Shown piece after piece: positions 26,492-36,058 of a DNA stretch of 64,000 nucleotides. Every line of letters begins with the position of its first letter. The first letter of the stretch is position 1. Origin of the DNA: Acidovorax sp. NB1 (GTDB taxonomy: Bacteria > Pseudomonadota > Gammaproteobacteria > Burkholderiales > Burkholderiaceae_C). The notes under the pieces were generated by a model. The model saw only the letters and a list, made by a program, of their open reading frames with translations, did not search any database and was not told where the DNA came from. Location: NCBI RefSeq assembly GCF_005405905.1, contig NZ_BJHU01000016.1:145150-209149 (forward strand), written 5' to 3'. A program made the position numbers and the translations under genes.

Positions 26492-28212
26492 GGCTGTGCG
26501 CCCCCTGGTGTGGCGGAAGGCTTGGGCGGGTTGGGCACGGGGTCGGCGGTCATCACGGCGCGCACATACCCTGCGGGTGCGTGCAGTGCGTCGGCCGTGG
26601 CCTGGGTGTAGCGCATCACGGCCCCGGCCTGCCAGGCCAGCGCGGCGCAGGCGCCCAGCAACAGGGCAATGGGCAGGCCTTCCAGCACCAGCAGCTTGGG
26701 GGCCGAGCGGTCGTGCGCGGCCCAGAAATGGCGAATGCCTGCGCGGGTCAGGGCCACCAGCGCCAGCAGGCCTGAAAGCACCAGCAGGGCCACCAGCGTC
26801 CAGCCCGCAGCGCCCAGCTGGAGCCCGCTGGAGGCACCCAGCCCCAGTGGGTTGAGCAGTGCGTGCACCATGGCGAACTTGCCCACAAACCCCGGCAGCG
26901 GCGGCAGGCCCGCAATGACCAACGTGCAGGCGATGAAGGCCAGGCCCAGGAAGGCGGCGGCCGCAGGGATCACCTGGCCGATCAGGGCCTGCTCCTTGTC
27001 GTCGAGGTTCATGCCTTCGTGGGGCACCAGGTCGGCCGAAAGGAAGGGCGCGTCGTCGGTCTGCTCGTGCGGTGCGAGGCTGGCGCCATCGTTGCGCCAG
27101 CGGTCGATCAGGTCAGTGAGCAGGAAGAGGGCGCTCACGGCCAGCGTGGAGCTGAGCAGGTAATACAGCAAGCCGCCCGTGAGCAGCGTCTGCCCAAAGC
27201 CGGTGGCCGCGAGCAGCGTGCCCGACGACAGGATGGCGGCGAACCCCGCCAGGTGCCCCAGGCGCTGCGAGCCCAGCATGCCGATGGCGCCAAACGCCAT
27301 GGTGAGCAGGCCGCCGCCCACCAGCCACTGGCTGCCAAACTGGGCCGATTCACCGGCCTCGGCGCCGAACAGCAGCGTCCACAGCCGCAGCACGCTGTAC
27401 ACACCCACCTTGGTCATCAACGCAAACAGTGCGCCCACAGGCGCCGTGGCCGCGCTGTAGGCGGGCACCAGCCAGAAGTTAAGCGGCCACACAGCGGCCT
27501 TGATGAGAAAAGCCACGGCCAGAATGGCCGCCGCCGCATGCAGCAGGCCCCGGTCTGCGGGCGCAATGCCAGCAATGCTCTGCGCCAAGTCTGCCATGTT
27601 GAGCGTGCCGGTGATGCCGTACAGCATGGACACGCCAATCAGAAACAGCGATGAGGCCGCGAGGTTGATGGCGATGTAGTGCAGCCCCGCCGACACGCGC
27701 GGGCGCCCCGAGCCATGCAGCAGCAGCCCATAGGAGGCAGCGAGCATGATCTCGAAAAACACAAACAGGTTGAACAAATCGGCCGTGAGAAACGCCCCCG
27801 CCAGCCCCATGAGCTGGAACTGGAACAGCGGGTGAAAGTGAACCCCTGCCCGGTGCCAGCGCGCCGCCGAGAACAGCACGGTGGCCAGTGCCACGGTGCT
27901 GCACAGCACCAGCATCATGGCCGAGAGCCGGTCGATGGTGAGCACGATGCCAAACGGCGCAGGCCAGTTGCCGGGCAGGTACACGCCCAGGCCGCCGGGC
28001 AGGTTGGGGTCCTTTGCCTGCACCAGCAGCAGCACCGCAATCACCAGGCCCAGCACGGTGGAGGCGATGTTGAGCGTGACCTTGGTGCGCTGGCGCTCCT
28101 CGCGCAGCAGCAGCATGAGCCCTGCTGTGAGCAGGGGCAGGGCGATGGGCGCGAGGATCAGGTGCGGCATCAGCGATGCCGCGAGGGAGGTAGTGAAACC
28201 GGGTCCCGTCAT
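26488..28212 (-). CDS. mrpD: Mrp antiporter subunit D (NuoN/L-like)
   Basis: A 574-residue membrane protein of the proton-translocating family shared with complex I NuoL/M/N. It has about 14 hydrophobic helices, with conserved FLTADLFNLFVFFEIMLAAS (Glu in the fifth helix) and KAAVWPLNFWLVPAYSAA (Lys in the seventh helix), as in NuoN-type channels. It forms one of the two ion pathways of the Mrp complex. It is longer than usual (about 500), with an inserted hydrophilic loop around residues 385-405. Confidence 0.93.
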   Translation of the reverse strand: MTGPGFTTSLAASLMPHLILAPIALPLLTAGLMLLLREERQRTKVTLNIASTVLGLVIAVLLLVQAKDPNLPGGLGVYLPGNWPAPFGIVLTIDRLSAMMLVLCSTVALATVLFSAARWHRAGVHFHPLFQFQLMGLAGAFLTADLFNLFVFFEIMLAASYGLLLHGSGRPRVSAGLHYIAINLAASSLFLIGVSMLYGITGTLNMADLAQSIAGIAPADRGLLHAAAAILAVAFLIKAAVWPLNFWLVPAYSAATAPVGALFALMTKVGVYSVLRLWTLLFGAEAGESAQFGSQWLVGGGLLTMAFGAIGMLGSQRLGHLAGFAAILSSGTLLAATGFGQTLLTGGLLYYLLSSTLAVSALFLLTDLIDRWRNDGASLAPHEQTDDAPFLSADLVPHEGMNLDDKEQALIGQVIPAAAAFLGLAFIACTLVIAGLPPLPGFVGKFAMVHALLNPLGLGASSGLQLGAAGWTLVALLVLSGLLALVALTRAGIRHFWAAHDRSAPKLLVLEGLPIALLLGACAALAWQAGAVMRYTQATADALHAPAGYVRAVMTADPVPNPPKPSATPGGAQP

Positions 28213-28574
28213 GGCATCTCCTGCGCATCCTTTGCGCGGCTGCCATCCACATGGTCGGTGCCAGCCATGCCACGCGAGGCCAGCAGCACCACCAGAAACA
28301 GAGCCGTCATGGCAAAGCCGATCACGATGGCTGTGAGCGTGAGCGCCTGGGGCATGGGGTCGGCGTAGTGGGCCAGGTCCTGCGGAAGGCCGGGTTGCAG
28401 CACGGGCTCTTTGTCAATCGCCAGGCCCAGGCGGCCCATGCTGAAGATGAAGAGGTTGACGGCATACGACAGCAGCGACAGGCCCATGATGACCTGGAAG
28501 GTGCGGGGCCGCAGCAGCAGCCACACGCCCGAGCCGGTGAGCACGCCAATGGCCAGGGCCAGTATCAGTTCCAT
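28209..28574 (-). CDS. mrpC: Mrp antiporter subunit C (NuoK-like)
   Basis: A 121-residue protein with three hydrophobic helices. The NuoK-like motif is visible as MGLSLLSYAVNLFIFSMGRL, followed by DPMPQALTLTAIVIGFAMTA. It overlaps mrpD by four bases and the fused mrpAB gene by ten. Confidence 0.94.
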   Translation of the reverse strand: MELILALAIGVLTGSGVWLLLRPRTFQVIMGLSLLSYAVNLFIFSMGRLGLAIDKEPVLQPGLPQDLAHYADPMPQALTLTAIVIGFAMTALFLVVLLASRGMAGTDHVDGSRAKDAQEMP

Positions 28575-31531
28575 GCAGTTTCTCCCCGGGTGGTGGGCAC
28601 CGTGGCGGCAGCGGCCTGTTCAGCCCCCTCGTCGTCGGCGCGCGCGTTGTTGTAGCGGTGGCTGCGCACCGACTGGTGGGCAATGCCGGTGAGGATGAGC
28701 ATGGTCGAACCCACCACCAGGGTGAACACGCCGATGTCGAAGAACAGCGCGCTGGCCACATGGATCTCACCTACCACGGGCAGCGAAAAATGCGCCGTGT
28801 GGCTGGTCAAGAACGGATAGCCCCAGGCCAGCGCGCCCAGGCCCGTGGCCAGCGCGGCCAGCAGGCCTACGCCGATCCAGCGGCGCGGGTACAGGGGCAG
28901 GTGGGCCTCGACCCAGGAGGTGCCCGAGACGATGTACTGCAGCAGCAGCGCCACCGAGAACACCAGCCCCGCCACAAAGCCGCCGCCGGGCTCGTTGTGG
29001 CCGCGCATGAAGAGGTAGACCGCGACCAGCGTGGCAAAGGGCAGCATCAACCGCACGAGCACGGCCGGCACCATGAGGTAGCCCACGGCGGTATCGGCGG
29101 TCTGGCGCGGGTTGGCCAGGTCGGTGTCCACATCGGCGGGCAGGGCGCGCTGCTGGGGCGGCAGGTCCATCACCTCGCGCGCGGGGCGGAAGCGCCGCAG
29201 CAGCGCATACACCGTGAGGGCCACGATGCCCAGCACCACGATTTCACCGAAGGTGTCGAAGCCCCGGAAGTCCACCAGCATCACGTTGACCACGTTGGTG
29301 CCACCGCCTTCTGTGAACGCGCGTTCCAGGAAGAAGGTGGAGGTGCTGTCGGGGAAGGGACGGCTCATCATGGCAAACGACAGCAGCGCCATGCCAGCGC
29401 CTGCGCTCAGCGCCAGCGCCAGGTCGCGCCAGCGGCGCAGCTGGGTGCGGCGCTCTTCGGCCAGGGTGGGCACGCGCAGGCTTTCGTCGCGGCGGGGCAG
29501 CCAGCGCAGGCCCAGCAGGATGAGGATGGTGGTCACGATCTCCACCACGATCTGCGTGAGTGCCAGGTCGGGGGCTGAGAACCACAGAAAGGTCAGGCAC
29601 ACGCACAGGCCCGCGCCGCCCAGCAGCGTGAGCGCAGCCAGCCGGTGGTACTTGGCTTGCCAGGCCGCTGCCACGGCGCACACAGCGCCCAGCAGCCACA
29701 GCAGCGCAAAGGCAGGCGACAGCGGCAGCTGCACGCGGTCGCCAATCGGCAGGCCACGCGCCCACAGGGGCAGGGTGCCTGCCACCAGCGCGGCTGCGGC
29801 CAGCCACAGCATCTGCCACTGCAGGCGGCTGGTGCCCAGCAGGCGGCGGCCGTTGCGGCCCGCCAGCGTGAGGGCGGCCAGCAGGTGCTCGAACATGCGT
29901 TGGCCGCTCAGGCGGTGCATGAGCGGGGGCGCGTCCAGCACGCCCCGCGCGCGCTGGACGCGCAGCACGGCATACAGCGCAATGCCACCCGCGAGCGCCA
30001 CTAGGCTCATCACAAACGGGGTGTTGAGGCCATGCCAGACCGCGAGGCTGTAGGTGGGCAGCTCACCGCCCACCACGGGCCGCGCGGCAGCCGCCAGGTA
30101 GGCGCCCACCGACCAGGCGGGCAGCGTGCCCACCACCAGGCAGGCCAGCACGAGCAGTTCCACTGGCACGCGCATCCAGTGCGGGGGCTCGTGGGGGTCG
30201 TGGGGCAGGTCGGTGGCGGGCGGGCCCCAGAACACATCCACCGTGAAGCGCAGTGAGTACGCCACGCTGAACATGCCTGCCAGCGTGGCCGCCACGGGCA
30301 GCAGCCAGCTGAGCAGCGGCGTGGTGTTCACGTACACGGTCTCGGCAAAGAACATTTCCTTGGACAGGAAGCCGTTGAGCAGTGGCACGCCCGCCATGGC
30401 GGCGCTGGCCACCATGGCCAGGCTGGCGGTGATCGGCATCATGGTGCGCAGCCCCGACAGGCGCCGGATGTCGCGCGTGCCGCTTTCATGGTCCACGATG
30501 CCCACGGCCATGAACAGCGAGGCCTTGAAGGTGGCGTGGTTCATGATGTGAAAGACTGCTGCGACGGCGGCCAGCGGGCTGTTCAGGCCCAGCAGCAGGG
30601 TGATGAGGCCCAGGTGCGAGATGGTGGAGTACGCCAGCAGCCCCTTGAGGTCGTTCTGGAACATGGCCGCGTAGCCGCCCACCAGCAGCGTGCACAGCCC
30701 CGCGCCGCCCACCAGCCAGAACCATTGCTCCGTGCCTGCGAGCGCAGGCCACAGGCGCGCCAGCAAAAACACGCCCGCCTTGACCATGGTGGCCGAGTGC
30801 AGGTAGGCCGACACGGGCGTAGGCGCGGCCATGGCGTTGGGCAGCCAGAAGTGGAACGGGAACTGCGCGCTCTTTGTGAGCGCGCCCAGCAGAATCAGGA
30901 CGAGCGCGGTGGTGTACAGCGGATGGTTCTGGATGAGCTGCCCGGCGGCGAGCACGTGGTCCAGGTCATAGCTGCCCACAATGTGGCCCAACACCAGCAT
31001 GCCCGCCAGCATGGCCAGGCCGCCCGTGCCTGTCACCGTGAGCGCCATGCGCGCGCCGCGCCGCGCATCTTTGCGGTGGTGCCAGTAGCCGATCAGCAGG
31101 AAGGAGAACAGGCTGGTCAGTTCCCAGAAAAAAGCAATCTGGATGATGTTGCCCGACAGCACCACGCCCGCCATCGCACCCATGAAGGCCAGAAAAAACG
31201 AGAAGAAGCGCGGCACCGGATCGGCGGGCGACATGTAGTAGCGCGCATAGAGCACCACCAGGCTGCCCACGCCCAGCACCAGCATGCAGAACATCCAGGC
31301 AAAGCCATCCATGCGGATGACGAGGTTCAGACCCAGTGCGGGGAGCCAGGCCAGTTCTTGCCGGATCACGCCCCCATCGGCGATCTCGGGGAAGTAGAGC
31401 GCTGCCTGCACGGTGCAGAACAGGGCAATGAGCCCGGCGAGCGTGGACTCGGTATTGCGGGCATTGGCGGGCAACACTGCCGCCAGCAGGCTGCCGATGA
31501 AGGGGAGGAGGATGAGGGTGATCAGGGGCAT
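28565..31531 (-). CDS. mrpA: Fused Mrp antiporter subunits A and B
   Basis: A 988-residue inner-membrane protein. Residues 1 to about 500 form a NuoL-like channel with FFWELTSLFSFLLIGYWHH and KSAQFPFHFWLPNAM (Glu and Lys of the proton path). A NuoJ-like portion follows (around 640-770, with DLALTQIVVEIVTTILILL), and then MrpB (about 830-970, with PGGGFVAGLVFSVALLLQY). This is the PhaAB-type fusion of six-gene (group 2) Mrp operons. The complex exports Na+ or K+ for protons and supports pH and salt tolerance. It is the first gene of the operon. Confidence 0.93.
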   Translation of the reverse strand: MPLITLILLPFIGSLLAAVLPANARNTESTLAGLIALFCTVQAALYFPEIADGGVIRQELAWLPALGLNLVIRMDGFAWMFCMLVLGVGSLVVLYARYYMSPADPVPRFFSFFLAFMGAMAGVVLSGNIIQIAFFWELTSLFSFLLIGYWHHRKDARRGARMALTVTGTGGLAMLAGMLVLGHIVGSYDLDHVLAAGQLIQNHPLYTTALVLILLGALTKSAQFPFHFWLPNAMAAPTPVSAYLHSATMVKAGVFLLARLWPALAGTEQWFWLVGGAGLCTLLVGGYAAMFQNDLKGLLAYSTISHLGLITLLLGLNSPLAAVAAVFHIMNHATFKASLFMAVGIVDHESGTRDIRRLSGLRTMMPITASLAMVASAAMAGVPLLNGFLSKEMFFAETVYVNTTPLLSWLLPVAATLAGMFSVAYSLRFTVDVFWGPPATDLPHDPHEPPHWMRVPVELLVLACLVVGTLPAWSVGAYLAAAARPVVGGELPTYSLAVWHGLNTPFVMSLVALAGGIALYAVLRVQRARGVLDAPPLMHRLSGQRMFEHLLAALTLAGRNGRRLLGTSRLQWQMLWLAAAALVAGTLPLWARGLPIGDRVQLPLSPAFALLWLLGAVCAVAAAWQAKYHRLAALTLLGGAGLCVCLTFLWFSAPDLALTQIVVEIVTTILILLGLRWLPRRDESLRVPTLAEERRTQLRRWRDLALALSAGAGMALLSFAMMSRPFPDSTSTFFLERAFTEGGGTNVVNVMLVDFRGFDTFGEIVVLGIVALTVYALLRRFRPAREVMDLPPQQRALPADVDTDLANPRQTADTAVGYLMVPAVLVRLMLPFATLVAVYLFMRGHNEPGGGFVAGLVFSVALLLQYIVSGTSWVEAHLPLYPRRWIGVGLLAALATGLGALAWGYPFLTSHTAHFSLPVVGEIHVASALFFDIGVFTLVVGSTMLILTGIAHQSVRSHRYNNARADDEGAEQAAAATVPTTRGETAWN

Positions 31532-31598
31532 GCGCGAACGATTTTAGGGGCAGCTCCTAAAAACCCTGCTCGCCCCTACCGTTGCGCATGCCCTATCG

Positions 31599-31630
31599 CA
31601 AAAAAAACAAGCCCGCTGGAGCGGGCTTGC
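31599..31630 (-). terminator. Rho-independent terminator after the ComEA-like gene
   Basis: Read on the minus strand: CAAGCCCGC, loop TCCA, GCGGGCTTG, then a run of eight T. It separates the lap/comEA transcription unit from the Mrp operon. Confidence 0.9.
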
Positions 31631-31646
31631 TGCTTATGAAGTCTGC

Positions 31647-32111
31647 TTAGTTTTTGCTAGCGCTGGCTGCTGGGGATGGGGCTGCTGGTGCTGCAGCCGG
31701 GGCCGCTGTGGGTGTGGTGGCCGGTGCGGCGGCGTTCTTGTCTGCGCTGCTGCGGGCCTTGCGGTCGCTGCCCTGGTGGCTTGCAGTTTTGTCTTTCTCT
31801 TTCTGCTTGCTCTTGGCTTCTGCCTTGGCGGCGGCTGCTGCGCTGTATTTCCTGCCGTTGACCGTCAGGCCTTCCTTGGAGAAGCTCACGGCGCTTTTGT
31901 TGCCTACGCCGCCCACGCGGCCAATGAAGTCGGCCCAGTCCTTGAAAGGCGCGCTCTTGCGCTCTTCCAGAATGCGGCCCGACAGGCCGGGGCCGATGCC
32001 CTTGATGCCGTCAAGTTCGGCCTCGGTGGCGGTGTTCACATCCACGGCGGCGAAGGCTGTGGTGGTGGCCAGCAGCAGGGTGGCGATCAGGGTGAGCAGT
32101 GTCTTGAGCAT
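31647..32111 (-). CDS. ComEA-like helix-hairpin-helix protein
   Basis: A 154-residue exported protein with a signal peptide at 1-21 (AFA cut). The paired helix-hairpin-helix DNA-binding motifs are at about 24-85 (VDVNTATEAELDGIKGIGPG and FIGRVGGVGNKSAVSF), followed by a Lys-rich segment and an Ala/Pro tail. ComEA proteins bind incoming DNA in the periplasm during natural transformation; small free-standing relatives like this one are common in betaproteobacteria and need not be competence proteins. It lies 40 nt after lapB. Confidence 0.88.
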   Translation of the reverse strand: MLKTLLTLIATLLLATTTAFAAVDVNTATEAELDGIKGIGPGLSGRILEERKSAPFKDWADFIGRVGGVGNKSAVSFSKEGLTVNGRKYSAAAAAKAEAKSKQKEKDKTASHQGSDRKARSSADKNAAAPATTPTAAPAAAPAAPSPAASASKN

Positions 32112-32151
32112 GGAGCGTGTCCTTGGCGTGGAGGGAGCTGGAAGGAGCGGG

Positions 32152-33309
32152 TCAGAGTTCTTCAACGCGGCGTGCGGGGTAGCTGTCCCAGGTCTGGCAG
32201 CCGGGGCATTGCCAGAAATGCTGGCGGGCTTCAAAGCCGCAGGCTGCGCAGCGGTAGCGCGTGAGCGGTTTCACGGCATGCTCCAGCGCGCGCTGGATCT
32301 GGGGGTGGAACTCCTCGTGTTCCAGCTTTTCAGTGGCCAGCCATTTGGCAGCGGCCACCAGCGAGCGTTCCTTGTCGAGGTGCTCCACATAGCGCTGCCG
32401 GGCGGAGCCGCTCGTGGTGGCATCTGCGGCTTCCATGGCCACGATGCTCTCCAGCACGTCGAGCGAGGGCGCCTGTTCGTAATGGGCCTGCAACAGTCCG
32501 TAGACTTCGGCGGTGCGCCCGCTGGCCGTGGCGGCTTCGACCATGAGCGGGGCAGCCAGTGGCAGGGCGGCTGGATTGCGCTCGCCCAGCGTTTTGAGGG
32601 TGGCCAGCACGGCTGCAGGCTGGCCCATGAGGCGCTGCAGCCGTGCCAGCTCGATGTGGGCGCGTGCTGCCTCGGGGGCGGCGGCGACCGCCTGCTCCAG
32701 CAGCGCCTGGGCACCGGGCAGGTCGCCTTGTGCGCTCAGCGCCAATGCCTGTTCGCACAGGTAATGCGCCTGCCGGGTGCTGAAGTCGCCCTGGTCGGCG
32801 TCGTGCATCTTGCGGGCGATGCTGGCGGCATGGGGCCAGTCGCGCGAGCGTTCGTAGATGGCCAGCAGGGCCAGGCGGGCCTGGGCCTCGAAGGGCGTGC
32901 CTTCCAGGCGGTGCAGGGCATCTTCGGCGCGGTCGAGCAGGCCCGCCTTGAGGAAGTCGAGCGCCAGCGCGTGCTGGGCGCGCTCGCGGTCGGTGCGGGA
33001 GAGGTCGCCGCGCGAGAGCAGGTGTTCGTGCACACGCACTGCGCGGTCGTATTCGCCCCGGCGGCGGAACAGGTTGCCCAGCGCGAAGTGCAGCTCAGAG
33101 GTGTCGGGGTCGTTCTGCACGGCCTCGATGAACGCGTCAATCGCCTGGTCCTGCTGCTCGTTGAGCAGGAAGTTCAGGCCCTTGAAGTAGGCCTTGGGCG
33201 CGCGGCGGTTTTCGGCGCGCAGCTGGCGCAGGTCAAAACGCGACGCCAGCCAGCCCAGCACAAAGGCCACGGGCAGGCCCAGCAGAATCCAGCTCAGGTC
33301 AAATTCCAT
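32152..33309 (-). CDS. lapB: Lipopolysaccharide assembly protein LapB (YciM)
   Basis: A 385-residue protein with an N-terminal membrane helix (about 5-22), then TPR repeats through about 345. A C-terminal rubredoxin-like zinc domain has two Cys pairs (CAACGF and CPGC). LapB presents LpxC to the FtsH protease and so limits lipid A synthesis. I chose the start at 33309, giving MEFDLSWILLGLPVAFVLGW as in the family. It overlaps lapA by 11 bp. Confidence 0.94.
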   Translation of the reverse strand: MEFDLSWILLGLPVAFVLGWLASRFDLRQLRAENRRAPKAYFKGLNFLLNEQQDQAIDAFIEAVQNDPDTSELHFALGNLFRRRGEYDRAVRVHEHLLSRGDLSRTDRERAQHALALDFLKAGLLDRAEDALHRLEGTPFEAQARLALLAIYERSRDWPHAASIARKMHDADQGDFSTRQAHYLCEQALALSAQGDLPGAQALLEQAVAAAPEAARAHIELARLQRLMGQPAAVLATLKTLGERNPAALPLAAPLMVEAATASGRTAEVYGLLQAHYEQAPSLDVLESIVAMEAADATTSGSARQRYVEHLDKERSLVAAAKWLATEKLEHEEFHPQIQRALEHAVKPLTRYRCAACGFEARQHFWQCPGCQTWDSYPARRVEEL

Positions 33310-33637
33310 GGATAGAGGGCAGGTCGGGAGGTGGTGGGGGCGCGGCAGGTGTGCCGTTGCTGGGGGCGGCCGCTGCGGTTGCCTGGGCTGGCGCTGCAAC
33401 CGCTGCGGCCGCCTGGGCGCGGCGGGCGGCCGTGCGGTGGCGCCACCAGCGGGGCACCATGCCCAGCACGCCCACGGCGAGCCCGGCCGAGAAGGCCGTC
33501 AGCACCACCAGCACCAGCGGAGCGCGCCACTGGGTGCCAAAGAAGAAGTGCACGGTCGCGTCCTGCTGGTTGTTCAGCGCGAAGGCGAAGAGCGTAAAAA
33601 AAATGGCTGCCTTGAGCAGCCACAGGAGGTATTTCAT
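33299..33637 (-). CDS. lapA: LapA-family inner-membrane protein (DUF1049)
   Basis: A 112-residue protein with two hydrophobic helices, the first containing AAIFFTLFAFALNNQQDATV and the second VLVVLTAFSAGLAVGVLG, as in LapA/YciS. The C-terminal third is an Ala/Pro-rich tail (APPPPPDLP), longer than the usual coiled-coil end. It is cotranscribed and overlapping with lapB, its functional partner in lipopolysaccharide assembly. Confidence 0.9.
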   Translation of the reverse strand: MKYLLWLLKAAIFFTLFAFALNNQQDATVHFFFGTQWRAPLVLVVLTAFSAGLAVGVLGMVPRWWRHRTAARRAQAAAAVAAPAQATAAAAPSNGTPAAPPPPPDLPSIHGI

Positions 33638-33711
33638 CGGTCTCCCCAGTGGTGGGGCGATTCTAAGAGCTTGCGTGCAGAGCTCTCCGCAAGCCTGGAG
33701 AGCGTCAGTAT

Positions 33712-33769
33712 CAATAAAAATGGCCGCTTGGGCGCGACCATCAATCGTTTTTAGCTATCAATTTTGATC
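33712..33769 (+). repeat. Dispersed repeat A, overlapping the ihfB stop
   Basis: This copy reads ATGGCCGCTTGGGCGCGACC, then TTAGCTATCAATTTTGATC. The ihfB stop codon (33758-33760, minus strand) is part of the tail. It separates ihfB from lapA. Confidence 0.75.
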
Positions 33770-34093
33770 TGGCAAACCCGGCGTGGTCTGGGTCTTTTCT
33801 TCCATCTCGGCAGTGCGCTTGTCCACGGCTTCGCGCAGGGCCTTGCCGGGCTTGAAGTGCGGCACACGCTTTTCAGGAATGGCCACGGCCTCGCCGCTGC
33901 GGGGGTTGCGGCCCATGCGGGGCGGGCGGTGGTTGACCGAGAAACTGCCAAAACCCCGGATCTCGATGCGGTGCCCACGCACCAGGGCATCGCCCACGGC
34001 GTCCAGAATGGTCTTGACGGCGTATTCGGCATCGCGGTGGGTGAGCTGGCCAAAGCGGGCGGCCAGTTCTTCAACGAGGTCTGAGCGGGTCAT
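33758..34093 (-). CDS. ihfB: Integration host factor beta subunit
   Basis: A 111-residue HU/IHF-family protein. The conserved beta-arm region [19 protein letters not shown] and the closing [12 protein letters not shown] are intact. It bends DNA as a heterodimer with IHF alpha. Starts at 34108 (MPQDSM) or 34093 (MTRSDL) are possible; I prefer the latter, which matches the family. Its last residues and stop codon come from the dispersed repeat. It follows rpsA, a conserved proteobacterial order. Confidence 0.95.
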   Translation of the reverse strand: MTRSDLVEELAARFGQLTHRDAEYAVKTILDAVGDALVRGHRIEIRGFGSFSVNHRPPRMGRNPRSGEAVAIPEKRVPHFKPGKALREAVDKRTAEMEEKTQTTPGLPDQN

Positions 34094-34125
34094 GGAGTCT
34101 TGGGGCATAGGCTTCTCAAAGAAGA

Positions 34126-34146
34126 GCGGGCGCACGAGGCGCCCGC
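34126..34146 (-). terminator. Hairpin between rpsA and ihfB, possible attenuator
   Basis: A perfect 8-bp stem GCGGGCGC/GCGCCCGC with a 5-nt loop lies past the rpsA stop codon. Only a broken T-rich stretch (CTCTTCTTTG on the minus strand) follows, so it may trim or attenuate rather than fully terminate. Confidence 0.5.
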
Positions 34147-34177
34147 TGTCTGACCTTTCAAGGGGTCAGCGCTTTAC

Positions 34178-35863
34178 TTACTTTTCCGAGTTGTCCAGCT
34201 TGGCGCGCAGCAGGGCGCCCAGGCTGGTCGTGCCGGCGCTTTCGCGGCTCGATTGCTGGCTCAGGCTGGCCATGGCGCCTTGCTCGTCGGCCATGTCCTT
34301 TTGCTTGATCGACAGCTGGATGTTGCGGGTCTTGCGATCCACGTTCACCACCACGGCCGTGACTTCGTCGCCTTCCTTCAGCACGTTGCGGGCATCTTCC
34401 ACGCGGTCGCGGGAGATTTCCGAAGCGCGCAGGTAGCCCACGATGTCTTCGCCGAGGTCGATTTCAGCGCCACGGGCGTCCACGGTCTTGACCTTGCCGG
34501 TCACCGTCTGGCCCTTGTCGTTCACGGTCACGAAGGTCGTGAATGGGTCGCCGTCGAGCTGCTTGATGCCCAGCGAGATGCGTTCGCGGTCCACGTCCAC
34601 GGCCAGCACGATGGCTTCCACTTCCTGGCCCTTCTTGTAGTTGCGAACAGCGGCTTCGCCGGGTTCGTTCCACGACAGGTCAGACAGGTGCACCAGGCCG
34701 TCGATGCCGGCAGCCAGGCCCACGAACACGCCGAAGTCGGTGATCGACTTGATAGGACCCTTCACGCGGTCGCCGCGCTTCGTGTCCTGTGCGAATTCTT
34801 GCCATGGGTTGGCCTTGCATTGCTTCATGCCCAGGCTGATACGGCGCTTGTCTTCGTCGATTTCCAGAACCATGACTTCGACTTCGTCGCCCAGCGAAAC
34901 CAGCTTGGCGGGAGCGATGTTCTTGTTGGTCCAGTCCATTTCAGACACGTGCACCAGGCCTTCGATGCCGGGTTCGAGTTCGACGAACGCGCCGTAGTCG
35001 GCAATGTTCGTGATCTTGCCGAACAGGCGGGTCGATTGTGGGTAGCGGCGGTTCACGCCCATCCATGGGTCGTCGCCCATTTGCTTCAGACCCAGCGAGA
35101 CACGGTTCTTCTCGGTGTCGAACTTCAGGATCTTGGCCGTGATTTCCTGGCCAGCGGTCACCACTTCGGAGGGGTGACGCACGCGGCGCCATGCCATGTC
35201 GGTGATGTGCAGCAGACCGTCGATGCCGCCCAGGTCCACGAACGCACCGTATTCGGTGATGTTCTTGACCACGCCTTGAACGATGGAGCCTTCCTTCAGG
35301 GTTTCCATCAGCTTGGCGCGTTCTTCGCCCATGGAGGCTTCCACCACAGCGCGGCGGCTCAGCACCACGTTGTTGCGCTTGCGGTCCAGCTTGATGACCT
35401 TGAATTCCATGGTCTTGTTTTCGTACGGCGTCAGATCCTTGATCGGACGGGTATCGATCAGCGAACCGGGCAGGAATGCGCGGATGCCGTTGACCAGGAC
35501 AGTCAGGCCGCCCTTGACCTTGCCGGACGTGGTACCGGTGACGAATTCGCCGGATTCCAGGGCCTTTTCCAGGCTCATCCAGGAAGCCAGACGCTTGGCG
35601 GTGTCGCGCGACAGGATGGTGTCGCCGTAGCCGTTTTCGATGGAGCCAATGGCCACCGACACGAAGTCACCCACTTGGACTTCGACTTCGCCCTTGTCGT
35701 TCTTGAACTCTTCCAGCGGCACGTAGGCTTCGGACTTGAGGCCAGCGTTCACGACCACGAAGTTGTGCTCAACGCGCACGACTTCAGCGGTGATGACTTC
35801 GCCTGGGCGCATTTCCGTACGCTGCAGGGATTCTTCAAAAAGGGCGGCAAAAGATTCGGACAT
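34178..35863 (-). CDS. rpsA: 30S ribosomal protein S1
   Basis: A 561-residue protein with six S1 RNA-binding repeats, for example [20 protein letters not shown] and [21 protein letters not shown]1 binds mRNA leaders on the 30S subunit. I chose the start at [13 protein letters not shown] (35863) with AAGGAA just upstream. It lies after aroA/cmk and before ihfB, as in many proteobacteria. The upstream gap contains a short copy of the dispersed repeat. Confidence 0.97.
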   Translation of the reverse strand: MSESFAALFEESLQRTEMRPGEVITAEVVRVEHNFVVVNAGLKSEAYVPLEEFKNDKGEVEVQVGDFVSVAIGSIENGYGDTILSRDTAKRLASWMSLEKALESGEFVTGTTSGKVKGGLTVLVNGIRAFLPGSLIDTRPIKDLTPYENKTMEFKVIKLDRKRNNVVLSRRAVVEASMGEERAKLMETLKEGSIVQGVVKNITEYGAFVDLGGIDGLLHITDMAWRRVRHPSEVVTAGQEITAKILKFDTEKNRVSLGLKQMGDDPWMGVNRRYPQSTRLFGKITNIADYGAFVELEPGIEGLVHVSEMDWTNKNIAPAKLVSLGDEVEVMVLEIDEDKRRISLGMKQCKANPWQEFAQDTKRGDRVKGPIKSITDFGVFVGLAAGIDGLVHLSDLSWNEPGEAAVRNYKKGQEVEAIVLAVDVDRERISLGIKQLDGDPFTTFVTVNDKGQTVTGKVKTVDARGAEIDLGEDIVGYLRASEISRDRVEDARNVLKEGDEVTAVVVNVDRKTRNIQLSIKQKDMADEQGAMASLSQQSSRESAGTTSLGALLRAKLDNSEK

Positions 35864-35892
35864 GTGTTTCCTTGCCACAAACAGGATTCCAG

Positions 35893-35940
35893 TAGCACCA
35901 TTGCTACTGTTTTTATAGCTGTTTGCGGTGGTTTTTTGCG
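35893..35940 (-). repeat. Dispersed repeat A, short form, minus orientation
   Basis: Read on the minus strand: AAAAAACCACCGCAAACAGC, then TATAAAAACAGTAGCAATGG. It keeps both ends of the family but lacks most of the central hairpin. It lies in the rpsA leader. Confidence 0.5.
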
Positions 35941-36058
35941 GCAGAGCCGCGGGTTAGGTTAACGATCCACACCACCTGTGCGCTGGCGCGCGAGAGGGGC
36001 GGCATGGGCCTGTGGCGCGGCCTTTCGGCCTTGCCTGGAGCCCGAGGGCTCCACGGGG

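Noticed and set aside
34253-35962. A 569-codon plus-strand open frame
   Set aside because: It is the complement of rpsA, whose six S1 repeats are unmistakable.
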